Positions 1 to 6,041 of a DNA stretch of 8,526 bases are shown one piece after another. The position numbers were made by a program, and so were the translations under genes. The notes beneath the pieces were generated by a model. That model had not been told where the DNA came from. It ran no database searches and saw nothing but the letters and a program-made list of their open reading frames with translations. The stretch covers positions 1-8,526 of the forward strand of contig SXJQ01000174.1 in assembly GCA_005779345.1 (NCBI GenBank), given 5' to 3'. The first letter of the stretch is position 1. The number at the start of each line of letters is the position of its first letter. The stretch is from Actinomycetota bacterium. GTDB taxonomy: Bacteria > Actinomycetota > Acidimicrobiia > IMCC26256 > PALSA-610.

Positions 1-1149
1 AACTGGGACACCGGCTACGGCGACTTCGCGCTCGTCCCCGACCTCGCGACGATCCGCATCATCCCGTGGCTCGACAAGACCGTCCTCGTGCTGAGCGACC
101 TCGTCGAAGAAGCCGACGGATCGCCCGTCGAGGTCTCGCCCCGTCGCATCCTGAAGCGCCAGATCGAGCGCGCCGCCGCGCTCGGTTACCGGGTCGACAT
201 CGGCAGCGAACTCGAGTTCTTCCTCTTCCGCGACACCCTCGAGGAAGCCGCAGCCAAGCGCTACCAGGGGCTCACCCCGCTGTCGAACGTGATCGAGGAT
301 TACCACATCCTCCAGACGACACGTGACGAGTACATCATCCGCGCGATCCGAAACGGCATGGACGGTGCGGGCGTGCCGGTGGAGTTCAGCAAGGGTGAGG
401 CGGGCTTCGGCCAGCACGAGATCAACCTCGTGTACGGCGACGCGCTCACGATGGCCGATCGCCACACCGTCTACAAGAACGGCGCCAAGGAGATCGCGCA
501 CCAGCACGGCCGTGCGATCACATTCATGGCGAAGTACTCGATGGACGACGTCGGCTCGTCGTGCCACATCCATTCGAGCGTCTGGTCGAACGAGACGGGC
601 CGGTCACTCATGTGGGACGACGACGCAGAGCATCACTTCTCCGACGTGTCGCGCGGTTGGCTCGGCGGCCTCATCGCCACCGGCCGCGAACTCGCGTGGA
701 TGTACGCGCCCACCGTGAACTCCTACAAGCGGTATCAGCCCGAGTCGTGGGCCCCGACCGCACTCGCGTGGGGACACGACAACCGCACCTGCGGCTACCG
801 CGTCTGTGGTCACGGGCAGTCGTACCGCGTCGAGTCGCGCATCCCGGGCGCCGACGCGAACGCGTACCTCGCGTTCGCGGCCACGATCGCGGCCGGCCTG
901 CACGGGATCGAGCACGGCATCGCACCGCCGGCGCGTTTCGACGGCAACGCCTATGTCGCAGACGACGTGCAACGCGTGCCGTGGAACCTCGTCGAGGCGA
1001 TCGAGGAGTTCGAGGGTTCCGCGGTCGCGCGCGCGGCGTTCGGCGACGACGTCCACTTCCATCTTCTGAACACGGCCAAGCAGGAGTGGGCCCACTTCAA
1101 TCGTGCCGTGACCGACTGGGAGCTGCACCGGACCTTCGACCAGTGGTGA
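1..1149 (+). CDS. Glutamine synthetase family protein, 5'-truncated by window edge (gamma-glutamyl-amine synthetase-like)
   Basis: The frame is open from base 1 and ends at TGA 1147-1149, giving 382 codons. Family members are usually about 450 residues, so roughly 70 N-terminal residues lie outside the window. Visible motifs by window codon: SELEFF (Glu70 and Glu72, metal site), GQHEINL (139-140), CHIHSS (His189 and His191), NSYKR (240-244), DNRTCGYR (Arg262) and VESRIPGADANAYLAFAA (Glu278, Arg280). These are the glutamate, ATP and metal elements of a GS catalytic domain. Enzymes of this fold use ATP to join glutamate to ammonia or an amine. The canonical NLYDLPPEE-type adenylylation loop is absent; the matching stretch reads GNAYVADDV. 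That, and the hydrolase directly downstream, favours a PuuA/GlnA3/GlnA4-like enzyme acting on amines over housekeeping GlnA. Family assignment is firm; the amine substrate is inference. Confidence 0.9.
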   Translation, partial: NWDTGYGDFALVPDLATIRIIPWLDKTVLVLSDLVEEADGSPVEVSPRRILKRQIERAAALGYRVDIGSELEFFLFRDTLEEAAAKRYQGLTPLSNVIEDYHILQTTRDEYIIRAIRNGMDGAGVPVEFSKGEAGFGQHEINLVYGDALTMADRHTVYKNGAKEIAHQHGRAITFMAKYSMDDVGSSCHIHSSVWSNETGRSLMWDDDAEHHFSDVSRGWLGGLIATGRELAWMYAPTVNSYKRYQPESWAPTALAWGHDNRTCGYRVCGHGQSYRVESRIPGADANAYLAFAATIAAGLHGIEHGIAPPARFDGNAYVADDVQRVPWNLVEAIEEFEGSAVARAAFGDDVHFHLLNTAKQEWAHFNRAVTDWELHRTFDQW

Positions 1150-1928
1150 GCCGGCCTCTCGTCGGCCTCACCGCCCGGCGGCTCGCGGCCGGGCGCGTGT
1201 CGCGCTGGCAAGCCGCGGGGACCGGCGAGCAGCAGCCCTATCTCGACGCGATCCACCGCGCCGGCGCGCACGCGGCGCTCCTCGCTCCGGTCGACGGGCT
1301 TGCCGATGACGAGCGAGCCGGAGTGGCCGCCGATCTCCTGACGCGGATCGACGCGCTCGTCCTCACCGGGGGCCCCGACCTCGACCCCGCGACCTACGGT
1401 CAGGTCGCGCACAGCACGGTGTACGGCCTCGACGCGGTCGTCGACGCGTTCGAGTTGGAGCTGGCACGTGCGGCACACGCCTCGTCGATCCCGGTCCTCG
1501 CGATCTGTCGCGGGCTCCAGGTGCTGAACGTCGCGCTCGGCGGATCGCTGCACCAGCACATCCCCGAGGATCCCGGCGTCGCACCGCACGGCACACCCGC
1601 GGTCGACGATGGCGCACGATTGCACACGTTCGACCTCGACGCGTCGTCGCGCCTCGCGTCGGCGATCGGCACGACATCGACACGCGGTTCGTGCCACCAC
1701 CACCAGGCAGTCGACCGTCTCGCACCGGGCCTGCGCGTCGTCGCGCGTGCCCCCGACGGCATCATCGAAGCGTGCGAACTCGACCCGTCGACCGATCGCT
1801 TCTTCGTCGCCGTGCAGTGGCATCCCGAAGACACCGCGTCGACCGACCCCGTGCAACAACGGCTGTTCGACGCGCTCGTGGTCGAGGCACGCAGTTCCTC
1901 AGGCGCCGGGGCTCGAACTCGCGCCTGA
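1146..1928 (+). CDS. Gamma-glutamyl-gamma-aminobutyrate hydrolase family (PuuD-like class I glutamine amidotransferase, peptidase C26)
   Basis: 260 residues, close to the 250-residue norm for PuuD. It has the triad of a class I amidotransferase: nucleophile Cys121 in LAICRGLQVLNVALGG, and His226 and Glu228 in VAVQWHPED. The oxyanion-side LTGGPDLDPATYG is at 73-85, and CHHHQAVDRLAPGL, typical of the family, at 183-196. The enzyme hydrolyses gamma-glutamyl amides, in E. coli gamma-glutamyl-GABA, and is cytosolic. The GTG start at 1146 overlaps the preceding stop in GTGA, so translation is probably coupled. The following residues SRPLVGLTA match the usual family N-terminus, which rejects a longer start in the same frame. 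The only nearby Shine-Dalgarno match is a weak GGA 13 nt upstream. Pairing with a GS-type ligase suggests a gamma-glutamylated amine route, but no aldehyde dehydrogenase or PuuB is visible. The last 10 codons run into the opposite gene. Confidence 0.88.
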   Translation: MSRPLVGLTARRLAAGRVSRWQAAGTGEQQPYLDAIHRAGAHAALLAPVDGLADDERAGVAADLLTRIDALVLTGGPDLDPATYGQVAHSTVYGLDAVVDAFELELARAAHASSIPVLAICRGLQVLNVALGGSLHQHIPEDPGVAPHGTPAVDDGARLHTFDLDASSRLASAIGTTSTRGSCHHHQAVDRLAPGLRVVARAPDGIIEACELDPSTDRFFVAVQWHPEDTASTDPVQQRLFDALVVEARSSSGAGARTRA

Positions 1929-1930
1929 GG
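1897..1930. terminator. Bidirectional terminator-like hairpin in the overlap of two convergent genes
   Basis: The arms cctcaggcgc (1897-1906) and gcgcctgagg (1921-1930) are perfect 10-bp reverse complements around a 14-nt loop. The left arm contains the minus-strand stop (1899-1901) and the right arm contains the plus-strand stop (1926-1928), at mirror positions. There is no T-run on either side, which is common for terminators of GC-rich actinobacteria. Its place, exactly where two operons converge, supports a shared terminator. Function is inferred from position and structure. Confidence 0.6.
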
Positions 1931-3137
1931 GCCCTGCCGAGGTCGCGATGGCGGCGATGCGTTGGGTTGCGACGGTCGCGAGGAGCCGCACCCCGATCTC
2001 GATCGAACGTTCGTCGATGTCGAACGTTCCCGCGTGGAGGTCGAGGTGCTCGGGATCGGCCGGGTCGTGGGTACCGAGACGCGCATACGAACCAGGGATG
2101 CGGTCGAGGTACCACGCGAAGCTGTCGCCACCGGCGCTCTGTGGTGCCTCCACGACCGCGGCCGAGCCGACGACGCACCGCGCCGCCCTCGCGAGCATCT
2201 CGGTCGCCGTTCGATCGTTCACGACCGGCGGGACACCGGCCTCGTAGTCGAGTCGCCACTCGACGCCGGTGGCCGCAAGCAGCTCGGCGACCTCGTGTTC
2301 GACCAGGGCGCGTGCTCCCGCCCAGGCCTCGCGATCGGGCGTGCGCACGGTGCCGCGTACGGCCGCATGCGCAGGAATCACGTTGGCGGCATCACCCGCA
2401 TTGATCGCGCCGAACACGAGGAGCAGCGCGGCCGCCGAGGCGTCGCCGACCCGACCGGGGAGTTCCGCGGCAAGGCGACCCGCGACCGCGACGAGATCGA
2501 TTGTGAGGTGTGGGCGGGCCGTGTGCCCGCCGGGGCCGTGGAGGTGGATCTCGATCATGGCGGCGGCGCTCGTGATCGGGCCGGGTCGCACGCCGATTCG
2601 GCCGGACTCGAGCTTGGGTTCGCAGTGCACGGCGAAGATCGCGTCGACCCCGTCGAGCGCGCCCGCCGCGAGGACGTCGACCGCGCCGCCGGGCACCGTC
2701 TCCTCGGCCGGTTCGAAGATGAGACGGACCGAGCCGTCGAGCCCACGGTCGGCCGCGAGACGCGCCAGCGCCAACCCGGCGCCGAGCACGACCGTCGTGT
2801 GGACGTCGTGACCGCACGCATGCGCGAGGCCCGGGACCTGGGATCGGTAGGCGACGGCCTTGTCGTCGTGCATGGCGAGCGCGTCGAGGTCGGCGCGCAG
2901 CGCGACGCGCGGCCCGGCGGCGGTCCCGATGTCGCAGATGATCCCGGTACCGCCGGCGAGGACCTGCGGCGCGAGGCCGGCGACCCGCAGCCGTTCGGCG
3001 ACAGCTTCGGTGGTGGCGAACTCCTCGCCGCTGCGCTCGGGTTGGGAGTGCAAACGCCGCCGGAACGCGACCAGCTCCTCGCGGTGCGCGTCGCAGAACG
3101 CGTCGAGCCACTGCGGCGCGAGCTCGTCGCCAGTCAT
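1899..3137 (-). CDS. M20D family metallo-amidohydrolase (N-acyl-amino-acid / hippurate / AmiA-like)
   Basis: 412 residues, a normal length for M20D. Metal-site residues are all present: Cys108 and His110 in HACGHDVHTT, Glu145/Glu146 in FEPAEE, His171 in AVHCEPKLESGRIG, and His368 in LDLHAGTF. GPGGHTARPH at 201-210 is the lid/dimerisation-domain motif with a conserved His205. QSAGGDSFAWYL at 333-344 stands where many relatives have GGEDF. Such enzymes cleave N-acyl or N-aryl amides of amino acids or related conjugates using a bound metal pair. The ATG at 3137 lies 10 bp after the stop of the YbdK-like gene; no good ribosome site is seen, so coupled translation is likely. This is the last gene of the minus-strand operon, and its 3' end overlaps the opposite hydrolase gene by 30 bp. 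No signal peptide is apparent, so it is presumably cytosolic. The substrate cannot be told. Confidence 0.92.
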   Translation of the reverse strand: MTGDELAPQWLDAFCDAHREELVAFRRRLHSQPERSGEEFATTEAVAERLRVAGLAPQVLAGGTGIICDIGTAAGPRVALRADLDALAMHDDKAVAYRSQVPGLAHACGHDVHTTVVLGAGLALARLAADRGLDGSVRLIFEPAEETVPGGAVDVLAAGALDGVDAIFAVHCEPKLESGRIGVRPGPITSAAAMIEIHLHGPGGHTARPHLTIDLVAVAGRLAAELPGRVGDASAAALLLVFGAINAGDAANVIPAHAAVRGTVRTPDREAWAGARALVEHEVAELLAATGVEWRLDYEAGVPPVVNDRTATEMLARAARCVVGSAAVVEAPQSAGGDSFAWYLDRIPGSYARLGTHDPADPEHLDLHAGTFDIDERSIEIGVRLLATVATQRIAAIATSAGPSGASSSPGA

Positions 3138-3147
3138 CCGCCGAACG

Positions 3148-4293
3148 CTAGCTGCGGCCGAGACCGAGGTCCGCCTCGAGTTCGGCGACCAACAGGTCGA
3201 CGACCGCCTCGAGCGAGCCGGTCCGAGCGAACTCCGCGTGTTGGCGCGCGTAGCTCGGGCCGGCGGCGATGAGGCCCGGGATCGACGCGAGTTCCGCCGC
3301 ACACCCGAGCCGCGCCGCGAACGGAGCGAGCGACGCGACGAGCTCGTCGGTCGCGTCACGGATCGGGCGTCGGTTCCCCGCCTCGTCGACGATGATCTCG
3401 GCACTGCTGCCGTAGCGCGCGGCGAGCCACTTGTTCTGTCGGAGCGTCCAGTCGCGTGCCGCCGGGATCGGCTCCCCCGCGTCGATGCGCTCGGTGAGCG
3501 ACAGCACCAGGCATTGGGCGAGGGCGGCACCGGCCGCGACCTCGGTCAGGGTCGGCATGCCGTCGCAGATGCGCAACTCGACCGTGCCGAAGTCGGGGTG
3601 TGGGCGCACGTCCCACCACACTTCGCGGATCGTCGTGATCGCGCCCGCGGTCACGAGCGTTTCCATGAAGCGCTCGAAGTCGGCCCAGTCGGCAAGGCGC
3701 GGCGGCAACCCGGCGGTCGGCAACGACTCGAACACCTTGGTGCGACAGCTCGCCATCCCGGTGTCGAGTCCGTGCCAATAGGGGCTCGACGCCGACAACG
3801 CGAGGAAGTACGGGACGTGGAACGCCAGCGAGTTCGTGATGGCCACCGCGTGGGCACCCGATGGCACACCGACGTGGTAGTGGATGCCGTAGATCGCGAG
3901 CCGGCGCGCGGTCCACTGCAGCTGCTCGACGAGCGCGTGGTACCGAGTGTCGGGGCTGAGCACGAGATCGCGCCAATGCGTGAAGGGGTGCGCCCCGGCG
4001 CAGCACAACGCGAGGTCGCGCGGCCGCAACACCGCATCGATCTCGAGGAGCGTCGCGGCGAGATCGGCCCGCGCCTCCGCGACCGTCGCGCAGATCCCGG
4101 TGATCGCCTCGAGCGTGCACTCGAACAGTTCGTGCTTCACCTTCGGATGGATCCCCGAGGCGTCGCTCCCTGCGAGCATCGGGATGATCTCGGTGGCCCG
4201 GTTCGCGAGCGCCCGGGTGGAGCGGTCGACGATGATCGTCTCGATCTCGACGCCGAGCGACGGACCTGGCGAACCCCGGAACTCGATCTCCAC
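3148..4293 (-). CDS. YbdK-type carboxylate-amine ligase (glutamate-cysteine ligase GCS2 family)
   Basis: 381 residues, near the 370 usual for YbdK. Recognisable blocks: LGVEIETIIVD (13-23), with the Mg-binding glutamates of the family; HELFECTLEAITGIC (54-68); GIHYHVGVP (136-144), a variant of the common HVHVG; LALSASSPYWHGLDTGMAS (164-182); LPTAGLPP (191-198); VWWDVRPHPDFGTVELRI (225-242); NKWLAARYG (287-295). Known members form an amide bond between a carboxylate and an amine with ATP. E. coli YbdK shows weak glutamate-cysteine ligase activity and actinobacterial EgtA makes gamma-glutamylcysteine; the substrate here is open. The GTG start at 4293 is chosen because GGGGA sits 6 nt upstream and the family's first strand follows at once. 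An ATG at 4374 would add 27 low-complexity Arg/Ser-rich residues inside the preceding gene. It follows the LLM gene by 13 bp and precedes an amidohydrolase. Confidence 0.9.
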   Translation of the reverse strand: MEIEFRGSPGPSLGVEIETIIVDRSTRALANRATEIIPMLAGSDASGIHPKVKHELFECTLEAITGICATVAEARADLAATLLEIDAVLRPRDLALCCAGAHPFTHWRDLVLSPDTRYHALVEQLQWTARRLAIYGIHYHVGVPSGAHAVAITNSLAFHVPYFLALSASSPYWHGLDTGMASCRTKVFESLPTAGLPPRLADWADFERFMETLVTAGAITTIREVWWDVRPHPDFGTVELRICDGMPTLTEVAAGAALAQCLVLSLTERIDAGEPIPAARDWTLRQNKWLAARYGSSAEIIVDEAGNRRPIRDATDELVASLAPFAARLGCAAELASIPGLIAAGPSYARQHAEFARTGSLEAVVDLLVAELEADLGLGRS

Positions 4294-4299
4294 CGAAGG

Positions 4300-4304
4300 T
4301 CCCC
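4300..4304 (-). promoter_or_regulatory. Ribosome binding site deciding the GTG start of the YbdK-like gene
   Basis: On the minus strand GGGGA lies 6 nt before GTG 4293, inside the 13-bp gap after the LLM oxidoreductase stop. This supports the GTG over the upstream ATG at 4374. Confidence 0.6.
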
Positions 4305-4306
4305 GG

Positions 4307-5218
4307 TCAGAGTGCCGTGAATGCGACGACCGCGTCGGCAACGAACCGTTCGAGCTCCGACGCGTCGGTGGCATGACGACCGAGTCCGACGGCGACCTCG
4401 GTCACGCCGAGGCTCGCGAGGTGCTCGTTCGCCGAGCGCGTCTCGTCGATCGCGATGCGTCCGTGATCGTCGAGTTTCACCCGCGCCGAAGCGCGGACTC
4501 GCAGCGTCGCCGGATCTCGACCCGCCGACACGAACGCAGCGCGCAGCGCCGCGACGCCGGCGCCGAGCTCGTCGGGGGTCGTCGTGTGGATCGGGAGCCA
4601 GCCAGCGCCGAGGTGTGCGATCCGCGCGACGTGCGCGGGGGTCGCGGCCATGCCGTACAGCAACGGGATGCCGGTGATCGGCGCGCGTTGGATCGGTTGC
4701 GGGAGGCACCACGTCGGCCCGAAGGTCAGGGTCTCGGACGCGAACTCCACGGGTGCCGGACGCGTCCACAGCGCCGCACACGCCGACAGTCCGTCGTCGA
4801 GCAACGACCAGCGTTGCGACCACTCGAGCCCGCACGCCGCGTACTCCTCGCGTTGCCAGCCCGGTCCGACCCCGAGATCGAGCCGACCGCCGCTGATCTG
4901 GTCGAGTGTCGCGCACGTCTTGGCGAGCAGCGCGGGGGCACGCAACGGCGCGAGCACGATGCCGGTTCCGAGCCGCACGCGCGCGGTGACGGCGGCGATC
5001 GCGGCCAGCAGGGTGAGTGGTTCGGGCCACGGTTCGTCGGGGCCGTAGGGGAACGTCCCGAACGGGTACCGGTCGGTGCGATCGCCCATGACGACGTGGT
5101 CGGCGAGGACCAGCGTCGTCGCACCGGCCGCATCGATCACCCGCGCCGCGTCGAACACGCGAGCGAAGTCGTTGTCGAAGAGCCGGGAGAACCCCGACAC
5201 CGTCACACTGACATCCAT
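4307..5218 (-). CDS. LLM class F420-dependent oxidoreductase (luciferase-like monooxygenase fold)
   Basis: 303 residues, normal for single-domain F420-type LLM enzymes. The diagnostic stretch LGTGIVLAPLRAPALLAKTCATLD runs at 83-106 (beta strand and helix of the TIM barrel), followed by QISGGRLDLGVGPGWQREEY at 107-126. WSQRWSLLDDGL (133-144) and ALWTRPAPVEF (149-159) follow, then QPIQRAPITGIPLLYG (174-189) and GAGWLPIHTTTPDEL (204-218). This is the pattern of actinobacterial LLM proteins annotated as F420-dependent; cofactor use is taken from the family, and FMN relatives exist. Such enzymes transfer hydride to or from alcohols, enones or imines. The ATG at 5218 is chosen for the GGAG 6 nt upstream and for the strand-1 start MDVSVTVSGF. 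It lies 55 bp after the HsdA-like SDR, the longest gap in the operon, and 13 bp before the YbdK-like gene. The substrate is unknown. Confidence 0.9.
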   Translation of the reverse strand: MDVSVTVSGFSRLFDNDFARVFDAARVIDAAGATTLVLADHVVMGDRTDRYPFGTFPYGPDEPWPEPLTLLAAIAAVTARVRLGTGIVLAPLRAPALLAKTCATLDQISGGRLDLGVGPGWQREEYAACGLEWSQRWSLLDDGLSACAALWTRPAPVEFASETLTFGPTWCLPQPIQRAPITGIPLLYGMAATPAHVARIAHLGAGWLPIHTTTPDELGAGVAALRAAFVSAGRDPATLRVRASARVKLDDHGRIAIDETRSANEHLASLGVTEVAVGLGRHATDASELERFVADAVVAFTAL

Positions 5219-5224
5219 CGAGGA

Positions 5225-5229
5225 CTCCG
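5225..5229 (-). promoter_or_regulatory. Ribosome binding site of the LLM oxidoreductase gene
   Basis: On the minus strand CGGAG ends 6 nt before ATG 5218. It rules in this start over upstream in-frame starts that would run into the neighbouring SDR gene. Confidence 0.6.
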
Positions 5230-5273
5230 ATCCGGTGGGCGAGCTCGCGATCAGGAATGGGCCTGACGAACGA

Positions 5274-6038
5274 TCAGGGGAAGCGGTCGGGCGCGAGGAG
5301 CGCGTCGATTCCGCCGTCGACGAACAGGGTGCTGCCGTGCACGTAACGCGCTTCGTCGGAGAGCAACCACGCGACGACCGCGGCGATGTCGGCCGGCTCG
5401 CCCACGCGGCCGAGCGGAATCGGCAGGCCGCGGATGAGGTCGCCGGTCGCGGGGTCGTCGAGACCTTCTTGCAGCAGCGGGGTGAGGAAGGGCCCCGGAG
5501 CCACGGCATTGATGCGCACGCCGCGCGGCCCGAGCGTCGCCGCGCGATGACGCACGAATCGACCGACTCCGACCTTCGACGCGGCGTACGCGACCGCCGG
5601 GTGGAGATCGGCAGCGAGCGCGAGCGCTCGCGGTTCGTCACCGTCGACGCAGGCCTGCGCGACCTCGCCGTCGGCGCCGGGCGTGAGCGTCGTGGAGTTG
5701 GAGCAGATCATGACCGCAGCACCGCCGTCACCCGAGGCGAGCGCCTCGGTGAGCCCGTCGAGCACGGCCTGCGCACCGAAATAGTTGATCGCGACGATGC
5801 TCGGCGACGGGTGCTGCGGGCCGAGTCCCGCGCAGGGCACGACGCCGTCGAGCACGCCGTCGCAGCGCTCGAGCACCCCGGCGACCGCCGCGGCTCGCCC
5901 ACCCGTCGTGGCGAGGTCGGCCGCGATCTCGACCGAGTGCAGGTCGACGGCGATCACACGGTGGCCGTCGTCGCGGAGCCGATCGACGAGTGCGCGGCCG
6001 AGCCCCGACGCCGCACCCGTGACGCAGACCGTGCCCAT
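5274..6038 (-). CDS. SDR oxidoreductase resembling 3-alpha-hydroxysteroid dehydrogenase/carbonyl reductase
   Basis: 254 residues with a Rossmann fold. The cofactor motif TGAASGLG is at 7-14, and Asp32 at the end of strand 2 suggests NAD(H). PCAGLGPQ is at 68-75, Asn85 lies in INYFGAQ, and the catalytic Ser113, Tyr151 and Lys155 lie in ICSNS and YAASK. A longer insert between Ser113 and Tyr151 (about 38 residues), the CAGLGPQ and NYFGA blocks, and the C-terminal YVHGSTLFVDGGIDALLAPDRF resemble what I recall of Comamonas 3-alpha-HSD/carbonyl reductase (HsdA) more than generic FabG-like SDRs. That comparison is from memory, not an alignment. It probably oxidises or reduces a hydroxyl/keto group on an alicyclic or steroid-like compound. 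The ATG at 6038 is 3 bp from the ligase stop, so translation is probably coupled; no clear ribosome site is visible. Confidence 0.9.
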   Translation of the reverse strand: MGTVCVTGAASGLGRALVDRLRDDGHRVIAVDLHSVEIAADLATTGGRAAAVAGVLERCDGVLDGVVPCAGLGPQHPSPSIVAINYFGAQAVLDGLTEALASGDGGAAVMICSNSTTLTPGADGEVAQACVDGDEPRALALAADLHPAVAYAASKVGVGRFVRHRAATLGPRGVRINAVAPGPFLTPLLQEGLDDPATGDLIRGLPIPLGRVGEPADIAAVVAWLLSDEARYVHGSTLFVDGGIDALLAPDRFP

Positions 6039-6041
6039 CGT

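Noticed and set aside
561..1145. Upstream extension of the PuuD-like gene
   Set aside because: This part lies inside the glutamine synthetase gene in another frame and is Arg-rich without homology. GTG 1146 gives the normal family N-terminus.
3138..3530. N-terminal extension of the M20D gene
   Set aside because: It would overlap the end of the YbdK-like gene and adds Arg/Ser-rich sequence; ATG 3137 gives the usual family length.
2860..4320. Plus-strand open frame of 486 codons, and a similar one of 436 codons at 1962-3272
   Set aside because: Both lie opposite the M20D and YbdK-like genes, whose conserved motifs are clear. The antisense translations are low-complexity Arg-rich sequence without motifs.
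5219..5641. N-terminal extension of the LLM gene
   Set aside because: The added residues lie within the HsdA-like SDR in a different frame. ATG 5218 has a good ribosome site and the expected first strand.
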